Of a stretch of DNA of 39,495 bases, positions 9,344 through 18,400 are shown in pieces. Positions within the stretch are counted from its first letter, which is position 1. Each line of letters opens with the position of its first letter. The stretch is from Mucilaginibacter sp. (lineage in GTDB: Bacteria > Bacteroidota > Bacteroidia > Sphingobacteriales > Sphingobacteriaceae), in the NCBI GenBank assembly GCA_028288315.1, contig JAQBNY010000234.1, positions 1-39,495 on the forward strand, given 5' to 3'. A program made the position numbers and the translations under genes. Under the pieces are notes generated by a model that saw nothing but the letters and a program-made list of their open reading frames with translations, was not told the origin of the DNA and made no database searches.

Positions 9344-9549
9344 TTACTTTTTAATTTGAAAATGAATTTGATATTTAGCCATATCGGCTTTAATAGTTTG
9401 CAGCGTATTTTTGCCAATGCCATGCAGCTGCATAAATTCGGCTTCAGTTAACTGAGATATTGTTCCAATGTTTTGATACCTACATTTGCCAGTGCCCGTT
9501 GTGCCGGCTTTGCTAATTTATCAAAAAGATGCGTTGCTTTATCTGTCAT
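9344..9549 (-). pseudogene. Frameshifted small helix-hairpin-helix (RNAP alpha-CTD-like) protein gene
   Basis: Starting at ATG 9549, the reading is MTDKATHLFDKL, then PAQRALANVGIKTLEQ, then a premature stop at 9450-9448 (codon 34). In another frame the expected continuation appears: SQLTEAEFMQLHGIGKNTL, ending in HFQIKK and a stop at 9346-9344. A one-base loss near 9458-9461 (CAATATCT where CAATTATCT is expected) restores a single frame of about 68 codons. The conceptual protein resembles small helix-hairpin-helix proteins similar to the RNA polymerase alpha C-terminal domain, with the LHGIGKNTL hairpin typical of DNA-binding folds. It may be a true pseudogene or a sequencing error. Confidence 0.7.
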
Positions 9550-9732
9550 TATAATCTGCTTAATTCTTAAACAAATTTACAATCAGTAATTATATACAAT
9601 TAGGTGTGTAAACGACAATTTAAAGGTGATTTTGCGACAATTAAATACATTCAACAAATTTCATTGGCCACTTTGGTTTCACAGTTGCACGTCTACTTTT
9701 TGTCATCGGGATAACATCTTAGTAAATACCAC

Positions 9733-9764
9733 TTGCATAATAGACCGAACGGTCTTTATATTTG
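9733..9764 (+). promoter_or_regulatory. Putative promoter of the TetR gene
   Basis: TATATTTG at 9757-9764 matches the Bacteroidota -7 element TANNTTTG exactly. A TTG at 9733-9735, 21 bases upstream, fits the -33 element. Transcription from here would start near 9771. This rules out the TTG at 9762 as translation start and supports ATG 9786. Confidence 0.6.
9742..9755. promoter_or_regulatory. TetR-type operator copy 1
   Basis: The perfect palindrome AGACCG-AA-CGGTCT lies between the predicted -33 and -7 elements of the TetR gene, where bound repressor would block RNA polymerase. The same 14 bases recur before the neighbouring dehydrogenase gene. Confidence 0.8.
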
Positions 9765-9785
9765 ATCTATCAAAACGAAATCGTT

Positions 9786-10373
9786 ATGACTAAGGCAGAA
9801 AGAACAAGGCAATTTATAATAGAGCAATCAGCACCATTGTTTAACACTAAAGGTGTTGCGGGTACTGCTATGAGTGACATTATGGAGGCTACCAAAATGG
9901 CCAAGGGCGGTTTATACGGTCATTTTGAAAGTAAGGATGCTTTATCACATGCTGTGGTTGACCATTGCTTAAATACTTTAGGCCAAAAAATAACAACACA
10001 GCTTAATAAGCATAAAAGCGCTAAAAAGAAGCTGTTTGCCTATCTTGATTTTTTAAGCCATCCAGAAAATCCCCCACTACAGGGTGGCTGCCCTATGATA
10101 AATTTTGGTATGGAGGCTGATGACACAAACCCGGCTATTAGGCAAAAAGTTAAACAAGGGATGGATTGGTCACAAAATTTAATTGCCAGTATTATTGAAG
10201 ATGGCATTGCATCAGGCGAGTTTAAAGCTGGCTGGAACGCTAAAGAATATGCAATTAAATTTTTTGCTCTGATGGAAGGTGCCACCATGATAGCACGTGT
10301 TATGGGCAATAACACTCAACTAAACACTATTATAAAAATGCTTAAAACTGAAATTGAAGAACAGGTTGCATAA
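9786..10373 (+). CDS. TetR/AcrR family transcriptional regulator
   Basis: A 195-residue repressor. An N-terminal helix-turn-helix domain (about residues 6-52) shows the family pattern: ERTRQFI, the ATAMSDIMEAT-like recognition region, and KGGLYGHFESKDAL, which is strongly diagnostic of TetR. The ligand-binding domain (about 60-195) is all-helical and ends in KMLKTEIEEQ. The start is set at ATG 9786 because the promoter overlaps the upstream TTG. Identical palindromes in its own promoter and before the next gene suggest that it represses itself and the dehydrogenase. The GACC/GGTC half-sites are like those of NemR-type regulators, which sense reactive electrophiles, so a similar inducer is possible but unproven. 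Confidence 0.9.
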   Translation: MTKAERTRQFIIEQSAPLFNTKGVAGTAMSDIMEATKMAKGGLYGHFESKDALSHAVVDHCLNTLGQKITTQLNKHKSAKKKLFAYLDFLSHPENPPLQGGCPMINFGMEADDTNPAIRQKVKQGMDWSQNLIASIIEDGIASGEFKAGWNAKEYAIKFFALMEGATMIARVMGNNTQLNTIIKMLKTEIEEQVA

Positions 10374-10393
10374 GCCTTTTTTTATGACATAAA

Positions 10394-10407
10394 AGACCGA
10401 ACGGTCT
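10394..10407. promoter_or_regulatory. TetR-type operator copy 2
   Basis: An exact second copy of AGACCG-AA-CGGTCT, 20 bases after the TetR stop and 32 bases before the dehydrogenase ATG. It implies that the dehydrogenase has its own regulated promoter under the same repressor. Confidence 0.8.
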
Positions 10408-10439
10408 AAATAAATAAAACAATTAAACACAACAATAAA

Positions 10440-11180
10440 ATGAAAAATCAAAAAATAGCCCTTATAACAGGTGCTAACCGTGGTATAGGCTTCGAAACTG
10501 CAAAACAATTAGGCGAACAAGGAGTAACAATAGTTTTAGCTGCCCGCCAGTTAGGTGCAGCAACTGAAGCTGCCAATGAATTAAAACAACAAGGTATTGA
10601 TGCTTACGGTATACAACTTGATGTAACCAATACAGATGAGCGCAAAGCCGCAGCCAAGTATTTACAAGAAAAATTTGGCAAGCTGGATATTCTTATCAAC
10701 AACGCTGGTGTGGGTCCAAAAAACTGGTCAATGTTTGAGAAAACAATATCAGGTACTACTTATGAGGAATTTGAATATGTTTTTAATACCAACCTGTTCA
10801 GCCTTGTTGCAATTACTAATGAATTGCTGCCATTAATAAAAAAGAGTGATGCCGGCCGTATTGTAAACTTATCAAGCATTTTAGGTTCATTAACTATTCA
10901 TTCACTAAAAGACAGCCCTATAGCACCAATGAAAACACTTTCATACAATGCATCAAAAGCGGCCTTGAACATGTATACTAATCACCTGGCACTTGAACTT
11001 GAAGGTACTGGCATTAAAGTAAACTCTGCCCACCCAGGTTGGGTAAAAACAGAACTGGGTACTGATGCCGCCGATATGGAAATTACCGACGGTGCTAAAA
11101 CCAGTGTAGCCCTGGCCCTTATTGGCGAAGATGGCCCTAATGGCCGCTTTATTCACTTAGGCGAAGAACTACCCTGGTAA
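10440..11180 (+). CDS. Short-chain dehydrogenase/reductase (carbonyl-reductase-like)
   Basis: A 246-residue classical SDR with a Rossmann fold. Visible motifs are TGANRGIG (residues 10-17, NAD(P) binding), NNAG (87-90), catalytic Ser near 145-146, and YNASK with Tyr169 and Lys173. HPGWVKTELG near residue 200 follows. The overall pattern resembles plant and bacterial carbonyl reductase-like SDRs that reduce reactive carbonyls with NADPH. The twin operator arrangement with the upstream TetR gene suggests induction by a small reactive compound. The gene ends at a strong bidirectional terminator. Confidence 0.92.
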   Translation: MKNQKIALITGANRGIGFETAKQLGEQGVTIVLAARQLGAATEAANELKQQGIDAYGIQLDVTNTDERKAAAKYLQEKFGKLDILINNAGVGPKNWSMFEKTISGTTYEEFEYVFNTNLFSLVAITNELLPLIKKSDAGRIVNLSSILGSLTIHSLKDSPIAPMKTLSYNASKAALNMYTNHLALELEGTGIKVNSAHPGWVKTELGTDAADMEITDGAKTSVALALIGEDGPNGRFIHLGEELPW

Positions 11181-11212
11181 GTAATGATGGTTGGTATTCT
11201 CACTGCCATTGG

Positions 11213-11258
11213 TTAAAATAAAGCCATCCGGATAAAATCTGGATAGGCTTTATTTTAA
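11213..11258. terminator. Bidirectional terminator between SDR and DUF72 genes
   Basis: A 13-bp outer stem (11213-11225 with 11246-11258) with A/T-rich flanks and partial inner pairing (ATCCGG/CTGGAT). It lies between convergent genes and offers a T-run in both directions. Confidence 0.75.
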
Positions 11259-11290
11259 TTTATGAAAACTTAAGAGTTAAAAACACTCTA

Positions 11291-12058
11291 TTATTTTAGG
11301 TAATTATTCAGCGTTATTAAATTTTTAACTGCCTCGCCCATGGTGTTGTTGAAGTAGGCATAAACGGTTTTACCATCCTCCTGCCAATCATTAATATATT
11401 GGGCATATTCATATAAAAAAGCATCCGTATAAGTCCCTCTATACCCTCCGTTTGGCCCGTGGAAACGCAGGTAAACAAACTCTGTAGGGAAATCTATCAT
11501 AGGCGTTAATGAAGCCGGCATGTCTTGTATCACCATACCTGCGTTATAAGTATCAAGCATGGCGTAAACATCATCAAGGTACCAGCTGCGGTTACGAAAT
11601 TCCACAGCAACATCCCATTGCTGCATAGGGTCTGCATTTTGTATGCTCATCAACAACTTATCTAACTGGTTAAAATTTGCTACTGCAACACTTGGCGGAA
11701 ATTGGATGAGCAGGCAGCCTTTCTTACTCCCTATCTCATTTATTACTTGCATAAAGCGGTCTACATCCGCAGGATTAAATACCAGTGCTTTATTATGGGT
11801 AATATCGCGCCAAAGCTTAAATGTAAACCGGAAACCGTCCGGAACTTCTGAGGCCCATTTTTTAACGGTGGATGCCATGGGCACTTTGTAAAACGAGCTA
11901 TTGATCTCGATACTATTAAATAGCGATGCATAATAAGTTAACCGGCTCTTATTCTGAAATTCGGGTGGGTATAGTTGCTTATTGGGGACAGGGAGTACTA
12001 AACCGCTTGTGCCGGAATAAAACGCACCCTTACCGCTAAACTCTGCTGAATCATCCAT
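11291..12058 (-). CDS. DUF72 (YecE-like) family protein
   Basis: A 255-residue protein with a TIM-barrel-like DUF72 pattern: YSGTSG near the start, YPPEF near 31-35, YASLFNSIEINSSFY near 43-57, the core WAS..PDGFRFTFKLW near 68-82, CLLIQFPPS near 115, AVEFRNRSW near 150, and YLRFHGPN near 195. The family is widespread in bacteria and its activity is not settled. Several conserved acidic and aromatic residues point to an enzyme active site. It is terminated by the shared hairpin downstream and is separated from the NHL-repeat gene by another terminator. Confidence 0.88.
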   Translation of the reverse strand: MDDSAEFSGKGAFYSGTSGLVLPVPNKQLYPPEFQNKSRLTYYASLFNSIEINSSFYKVPMASTVKKWASEVPDGFRFTFKLWRDITHNKALVFNPADVDRFMQVINEIGSKKGCLLIQFPPSVAVANFNQLDKLLMSIQNADPMQQWDVAVEFRNRSWYLDDVYAMLDTYNAGMVIQDMPASLTPMIDFPTEFVYLRFHGPNGGYRGTYTDAFLYEYAQYINDWQEDGKTVYAYFNNTMGEAVKNLITLNNYLK

Positions 12059-12137
12059 AGAAATAACTTAACATCTATGGCTATACTATGTTCTGATGAT
12101 GATAAATTTGGTGATTATAAATCTGTCTTATAAAAAA

Positions 12138-12170
12138 TATAAGCGGACACCTTTCGGTCATCCGCTTATA
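12138..12170 (-). terminator. Terminator after the NHL-repeat lipoprotein gene
   Basis: A 10-bp stem (12138-12147 with 12161-12170, TATAAGCGGA type) with further pairing in the loop. It lies downstream of the lipoprotein stop on the minus strand and is followed by an A/T-rich tract. Confidence 0.7.
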
Positions 12171-12197
12171 TAAACAATAAAACTAATTATGATAAGA

Positions 12198-13553
12198 TTA
12201 ATTTGAATTCACTTTCCTGATTAGGTTATTACCAAAATCGGCAACGTAGACACTGCCGCTTGTCCCAGATGCTATCCCCTGCGGGTTATTGAACGATGCA
12301 CTGCCACCATCACCGTCAGTTGATCCTGTAGTGCCTGATTTGCCTGCCAATACAGTTAATATTTTTCCTGCGCTTATCTTTAAAATACGTCCGTTAAAAT
12401 CGGCAATAAACATGTTCCCTGTGGCATCAATACTAATTGCAATTGGGCTGCCAACCAAAGTGGTAGCGGCTGGTCCACCCGCAAAAGTAGTAACCATATA
12501 GTCGGGGCTAATTTTCCTGATAGCATTATTGTATGGTTCAGTTACATATATATTTCCGGCTGCGTCAAGGGCAATGCTGGTTGGCTTATTGAAGTTGGTA
12601 GCTATACCCAGGCCATTTGCATATCCAACTGCACGGCTACCTGCAACAGTGGTAACTACACCATCAGAAGTTATCTTTCTTATTAAATTATTGCCATAGT
12701 CGGCCACGTACAAATTGCCCGCGGCATCAAAAGCGACTCCACTTGGAGTATTAAAAGTTGCGGCTATACCTGTACCATCACTGTAGCCGGCATTACCGCT
12801 ACCTGCAAATGTGCTAACCACTCCTGCCGGAGTTATTTTTCTGATCATGTTATTACCCCGGTCGGCCACAAAAATGTTCCCGCTTGCATCAATTGCGAGT
12901 CCGGAAGGTGAGTAAAACTCAGCAGAAGCTGCTGGTCCGTTCAAGTAACCTAACTGACCTATACCGGCAACAGTGGTTACAACCCCTGCAGGGGTAATTT
13001 TCCTGATGGCTGAATTATATGAATCTGAAACATAAATATTGCCTGCAGCATCAGTTGTCATCCCCATTGGACTGTTAAACATTGCTGCTGTACCTGTACC
13101 ATTTACAAAGCCGGGGGTTATGCTACCCGCTAACGTGCTTACCGCTTTATAAGCGTTTGACTGATCGCTGCCTGTTGTGAACTTTATAACATTGCCATAA
13201 CCGGTTCCGCCGGAATTGGTAGCATACGCCCGTGCATAATAAGTTGTATTTGGCGAAAGCCCGGTAAGGTTACTGGTGCATGATATTAAAACTAAAGGCT
13301 CTGAAGTTTTGGAATCGGCAATAGTAGGTTCCTGGTTAGTAGCGCTCCAGCAAACACCGTAAGCGGTAAATGATGGTATTACACTGGTTATAAGTCCACC
13401 GCTCCATGCACTGGTTGATGTTGGGTCAATAACTACATCGTACGTTATCATTGTTGGTAAAACGTCACTGCTGCCTTTATTACAAGCGCTAAGACCAGTT
13501 ATTAATATTAATAGTAATAGTAATACTTTAATTTGGGTGGAGGTTTTCTTCAT
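12198..13553 (-). CDS. NHL-repeat beta-propeller lipoprotein
   Basis: A 451-residue lipoprotein with the lipobox ending at Cys24 (GLSAC). A fibronectin-like or FISUMP-type strand module (about 40-130) includes LSPNTTYYARAYATNSGG, common in Bacteroidota surface proteins. It is followed by about six NHL repeats (about 135-450). Each repeat has the rhythm AGNIYV.D..N..IRKI...GVVTT.AG, which builds a six-bladed propeller. Such proteins probably bind ligands or partners at the cell surface; no catalytic motif is visible. Its neighbours do not reveal a pathway. It has its own terminator, and its upstream region is a 385-base gap. Confidence 0.85.
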   Translation of the reverse strand: MKKTSTQIKVLLLLLILITGLSACNKGSSDVLPTMITYDVVIDPTSTSAWSGGLITSVIPSFTAYGVCWSATNQEPTIADSKTSEPLVLISCTSNLTGLSPNTTYYARAYATNSGGTGYGNVIKFTTGSDQSNAYKAVSTLAGSITPGFVNGTGTAAMFNSPMGMTTDAAGNIYVSDSYNSAIRKITPAGVVTTVAGIGQLGYLNGPAASAEFYSPSGLAIDASGNIFVADRGNNMIRKITPAGVVSTFAGSGNAGYSDGTGIAATFNTPSGVAFDAAGNLYVADYGNNLIRKITSDGVVTTVAGSRAVGYANGLGIATNFNKPTSIALDAAGNIYVTEPYNNAIRKISPDYMVTTFAGGPAATTLVGSPIAISIDATGNMFIADFNGRILKISAGKILTVLAGKSGTTGSTDGDGGSASFNNPQGIASGTSGSVYVADFGNNLIRKVNSN

Positions 13554-13891
13554 TGTATCGGAATATAGTTTAGGCTTATGCCTTTATTTATTGTAGTAAA
13601 TAAATAAAATTATACCTGCTATTAATTTAATGTATCGGCGAATACAGTGTTTGTCTCGATGAATTAGGCGTAAAATGAAGAAAGGTACGCCCGCCTGTCG
13701 GCCTTATAAATACAATTGTAAATAATCAACTGAATTACAATTAATTATGATAAAATATTTTCAATGATGAATACCTTATAATATCCTTATCAAATTATCG
13801 GGGTATTGCACTATCAGAAATGCCTACAATGGCTTTTTTCTGTTTAATTGAACAGATCTTTAATTTGGTTCCTAAACTCATATAATAATAA
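13554..13891. other. AT-rich gap without a recognised gene
   Basis: Between the NHL-repeat lipoprotein start and the SusD terminator. It holds small A/T hairpins only: 13572-13575 with 13580-13583, 13583-13590 with 13597-13604, and 13839-13844 with 13851-13856. The promoter of the NHL-repeat gene should be here. No convincing ORF was seen. Confidence 0.5.
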
Positions 13892-13921
13892 AAAAGGGAG
13901 GGCATAAATGCCCTCCCTTTT
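13892..13921 (-). terminator. Intrinsic terminator of the first SusC/SusD operon
   Basis: A perfect 13-bp stem (13892-13904 with 13909-13921, AAAAGGGAGGGCA type) and a 4-base loop. It sits 17 bases beyond the SusD stop and is followed by a T-rich tract on the minus strand. Confidence 0.88.
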
Positions 13922-13938
13922 AGTCCAAAATATTAATA

Positions 13939-15474
13939 TTAATATCCCGGATTTTGATACATTTTTACCGGATCAAGCTTATACTCATCAAATGGTATAG
14001 GATAGTAGCGGTCTTTTGTAGAAAAGTTTGCCAACTGTGCCGAACCAAAGTCTGCCTGTTTTTTATTTTTGAAATAAGTAACCAGTTCTGGTGTGGTAAA
14101 AGTTCTTATCAAATCAAACCAGCGATGATGCTCAAACGCCAGTTCTACACGGCGCTCATGCAAAATGGCTAATTTAAGAGTTGGGAAACTTGTACTGTAA
14201 GCACTATTTGCCATAGATACCGCATAAGTTGGCATACCTGCTCTTACACGTACCATATCTAAATACTGTATAGCAGTTGCATCATCGCCCAGGTACATAT
14301 TAACTTCGGCAAGCATTAGTATAACATCTGCATAACGCATTAAAATCCAATCATTACCTCCGTATCCTAATTTGCCTGCGGCATCACTTGCATCTCTGAA
14401 TTTGGTAACAAACCAGTCTTTCACAATAGGGTCATTGGCATATTTAACTGAAAAAGCCATACGAGCATCGCCCGCTTCATATTCATTGATTAGGTCATGA
14501 GTAACATTATAACCTACGCCTGAAGCAAGTTTTTGTGAATTTATTGTTTCGCCTTTTGCCTGGTTATTAGCAGCTATTGCAGAGCTGTAATTAATATCAC
14601 CTTGCTTGTTTACGATTTGGAAAATTAATTCCGGACAGGTAGCCTTTTTATTTACATCAAAAACATCAGTATAAGGAATGCTACTCAACGCACCAAATGT
14701 GCGCATGTTATACGCGTTCATTAAATATGTTTTGGCGTTAACAAGATTTGTTTGGCGGTTTGCCGCATCTAATGTAGTAGCCATAGTTAAGTATACCTGA
14801 CCTAACAGTGTATTAGCAGCTGCCATAGATACATGGCCAATATTAGCACCGGTTTGCAGGTTAGGCAACGAGTTACTGTTTATTACATCGGTAAGGTCTG
14901 TTACTATTTGTGCGTATACGGTAGCCTCTTTTTCACGAAAAGTTGCACCACTAACATCTGCTGATGCTAACTGTTTGGTTACCAACGGCACATCGCCCCA
15001 TAGGCGCACTAAATGAAAATACATAAGTGAACGCAAAAACTTAGCTTCTGCTGTATATTGAAGCTTTACTTTTGGATCGGGAAACGTAACATCATCAATA
15101 TGGGATAATACAACATTTGCGCGGGTTATTGTACCATACAAAGACACCCAATGGCTTTTTAAGTAGGTATTACTTGGAATTAGGGAAAAGTTATTAAACT
15201 GGAAAGGCTCACCTGCTTTTGATTGGCTATCATTAGTACCCGTATCATCAGAGCGCTGGTCAGTCCACAGGTCACTGCTTTCGCCTATGTTATTAGCACT
15301 GCGTAATGATTGGTATATACCATTAACCGCTAATAAAACATCATTTGGTGTTTGAAAGTTGACATCCAGTGCAACAGCATTTGGGTCGCTTTGTTGCAAA
15401 AATTCTTTTTTACATGAAGGACTTATTGCCATAAATACTGCAAGGCAGCTTATTGCTATTAATTTCTTTTTCAT
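13939..15474 (-). CDS. SusD/RagB family outer-membrane lipoprotein (first pair)
   Basis: A 511-residue lipoprotein with its lipobox at Cys21 (SPSC). It has the SusD-like layout: an N-terminal NGIYQSLR segment near 52-59, TPR-type helices with AEAKFLRSLMYFHLVRLWGDVPL near 140-165, and a C-terminal RYADVILMLAEVN...VRVRAGMP region near 375-415. It then reads RRVELAFEHHRWFDLIR near 440-460 and ends YPIPFDEYKLDP. SusD proteins form the lid that captures ligand over the SusC barrel at the cell surface. The gene follows SusC by 23 bases, so they form one operon. The substrate is unknown, because no glycoside hydrolase or peptidase is adjacent; the nearest neighbours upstream encode phosphoesterase-type proteins. 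Confidence 0.95.
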   Translation of the reverse strand: MKKKLIAISCLAVFMAISPSCKKEFLQQSDPNAVALDVNFQTPNDVLLAVNGIYQSLRSANNIGESSDLWTDQRSDDTGTNDSQSKAGEPFQFNNFSLIPSNTYLKSHWVSLYGTITRANVVLSHIDDVTFPDPKVKLQYTAEAKFLRSLMYFHLVRLWGDVPLVTKQLASADVSGATFREKEATVYAQIVTDLTDVINSNSLPNLQTGANIGHVSMAAANTLLGQVYLTMATTLDAANRQTNLVNAKTYLMNAYNMRTFGALSSIPYTDVFDVNKKATCPELIFQIVNKQGDINYSSAIAANNQAKGETINSQKLASGVGYNVTHDLINEYEAGDARMAFSVKYANDPIVKDWFVTKFRDASDAAGKLGYGGNDWILMRYADVILMLAEVNMYLGDDATAIQYLDMVRVRAGMPTYAVSMANSAYSTSFPTLKLAILHERRVELAFEHHRWFDLIRTFTTPELVTYFKNKKQADFGSAQLANFSTKDRYYPIPFDEYKLDPVKMYQNPGY

Positions 15475-15497
15475 CTTTTTAATTTCTATATATTATT

Positions 15498-18400
15498 TTA
15501 AAAAGTAACATTTAAGCCCAGGTTAAAGGAACGTACCAATGGGTATACTCCATAGTCTATACCCGGCGCAAGGTTAGCAGGCTGTGTGCTGTTAGAGCCA
15601 CCGCTTGAATAGTTATAGTCAACCTCGGGATTGTAACCTTTGTATTTAGTAATGGTGAAAGCATTAACAACACTACCAAATATGCGAGCGTTACTTATGC
15701 CTAATTTATTCTTCACAAAGTCTGGCAGTGTATACCCTAAAGTGATATTGTTGCAACGCAGAAACGATCCATCTTGCAGGTAAAAGGTTGAAAGGCGGGT
15801 GCTGTTACTTTGCGTACCACCGCGAGACGCGCGATAAACTGTACCGTTACCAGGGTTTGCAGCATCTCTGTAGCGGTTAGCTACATCGGCATACTGATTA
15901 CCAGAACCTTCCATGTTATACAGATAGTAGTCTTGCCCATCGAGCACCTGGTTACCCTGCGAACCGTTAAAGGCTGCAGCTAAATCAAAGCGTTTATAAG
16001 TGGCGTTTAAGGCAAAGCCATACGTAAAATCAGCATACGGCGTACCTATTACTGTTTTATCGGCATCGTTAATTACACCATCTTTATTGGTATCAACAAA
16101 ATACAGGTCACCTATTTTAGCAGGGTTGGTAGATGATGCAGAAGGAGCTGTTTTGCCCAAATTATCTGCAGTGATTATACCGCCAACTTTAAACCCGTAA
16201 AACATACCAACAGGCTGCCCCTGTTGCGTTATATTAGTTAAGTAAGAGCGCTCGGCACCGTTAATAATAATGGTATTGTTACTTGGTAATTTAACCACCT
16301 TATTACGGTTTATAGAGATATTTCCACTTAAATTAAACGTAAAATCTTTGGCTCTTATAACACGTCCATCCACTTGAAAATCAAGCCCGCTGTTACGGAT
16401 CTTAGAATCTTTGAGGTTGGTTAATATAGTAGTACTGCCTGATATAGCCGATATAGGCTGGTAGTACAGCAGGTTATAAGAATAGCTTAGATAATAATTG
16501 GCTATAATAGATAAGCGGCCTTTAAATAACCCTATATCTGTACCAAAATTATATTGCGAGGTTGATTCCCAGCTTAATTTTGGATCTTGGATACCACCCG
16601 GATAAGTAGCGGTTGTAATGGTGGCATTATTACCAAAAACCACACCTGTAGGGCTGGCAAGTGTTTGCTGTGTATTGTAGTTACCTATATTATAGTTACC
16701 ACTAAGTCCCCAGCTTGCACGTAATTTAACGGTAGACTGATCGCCAAGGAAATTATTATAAAATGGTTCTTGCGAAACATTCCAGCCGGCTGCTACCGAA
16801 GGAAAATAACCATATTTATTAAGCGGGCCAAACCTTGATGAACCATCTGCACGGAAAGAGCCGGTTAAAAAATACTTATTATCATAGTTGTAATTGATAC
16901 GCCCTAAGTAAGAAAGCAGGGTGTATACAGATTTACCTGTTGGTACAAGCCCATAGCCAGGTGCTTGATTTGTTGGTGTAACCAAGGTAAGGTTACTTGG
17001 ATCAGCTCCCTTATTTGTAATTTCGGGAATGTAATCATTTTGGAAACCCCTGGCATAAAGACTAGTAATATCGGTACTTGTTTTTTGAGCGGAGTAACCT
17101 GCCAAAACATCAAAATGATGCTTACCTAATTGCTTGTTATAATTCAGGGTGAATTCGCCCAGCTGATCTACAATGTTTGTAGTTTGAGCTGCTGCTGTTG
17201 CTGCTGCAACTGCCTGGGTTGAACCCGGAGGAAATGCTCCGCTGCTCAGAGTAGTAGGCAAATAATAGTCGTACTTTTCGTTATAAGTTTGCGTACCTAA
17301 ATTTACTTTAGCACTAAAGCCTGGCAAAATGGTGTAAGTAGCGTTTGCATTATAAGTACCGCGGTAACCTTTACGGTTAATTTGGGTACGTGTAGCCAAA
17401 GCAAGCGGGTTTTCGATACTTTGATAACCATATGCAGCTGCCTGCGCTGCCTCGGCATTTGTAGCCAATGAACCATCAGGGTTATATGCCGGAAAATAAG
17501 GCATATAGATCAGTGCGCCCAAAATAGGCCCGTGGTCAAAACGCCCTTCCTGTGTTTCCTTGTTTGTATTTTGCGTATAGGAAACATTGGCACCTACATG
17601 CAGTTTTTTGCTTACATCACCATCAACATTAGTACGGAAATTGTAACGTTCCTGACCAGAGTTGAGAATGATACCCTCCTGGTTTTGATATCCGCCGCTT
17701 ACAAAATAGCGTATATCTTTTGAAGCCCCTGAAAATGACAGATTATGCTTTTGGAAAAAAGCATTACGGTATAATTGATTCTGCCAGTCGGTATTTACGG
17801 TTTGGTGTATAAGCGATTGCGAACCAAAATTATACAAGTCTGTTGGGATACTTACACTACCTGCATTACCAACGTTAGCAATACGGGTGGCATTGGGGTC
17901 AGAATACATGGCATCATTCCAAACGTGCCCGGTATTTACCCACAAATCATGATAAGCATTATTACGGCCATCAATAAGTAATTGAGCAGCTTGGTCTGAA
18001 TTAAGCAGATTTATTTTTTTTGCCAGCTGGCTTATACCTGTTTGTACATCATATTCAAATTTACCTTTGCCTTCTTTACCACGCTTGGTAGTAATAAGCA
18101 CTACTCCCCCAGATGCGCGAGAACCATATATGGCTGCAGATGCGGCATCTTTTAAAACATCTATACTTTCAATGTCATTAGGGTTAATAAAAACGTCATT
18201 ACCTGCAGGATATCCGTCTATTACATATAATGGATCAGAACTGGCATTAAATGAACCTACGCCCCGCACCCTTATTTTAGTGCTTTGGTATGGCGAACCA
18301 GTTGTTTGTGATACTTGTACCCCTGCTACTTTACCAACCAAAGCCTGCCCTAAAGTAGGAGCTGATAAATTGAGGTCGCTTGATTTAACACTTGAAATTG

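Noticed and set aside
9762..9785. TTG start for the TetR gene
   Set aside because: It overlaps the predicted -7 element TATATTTG, so it would not be in the mRNA.
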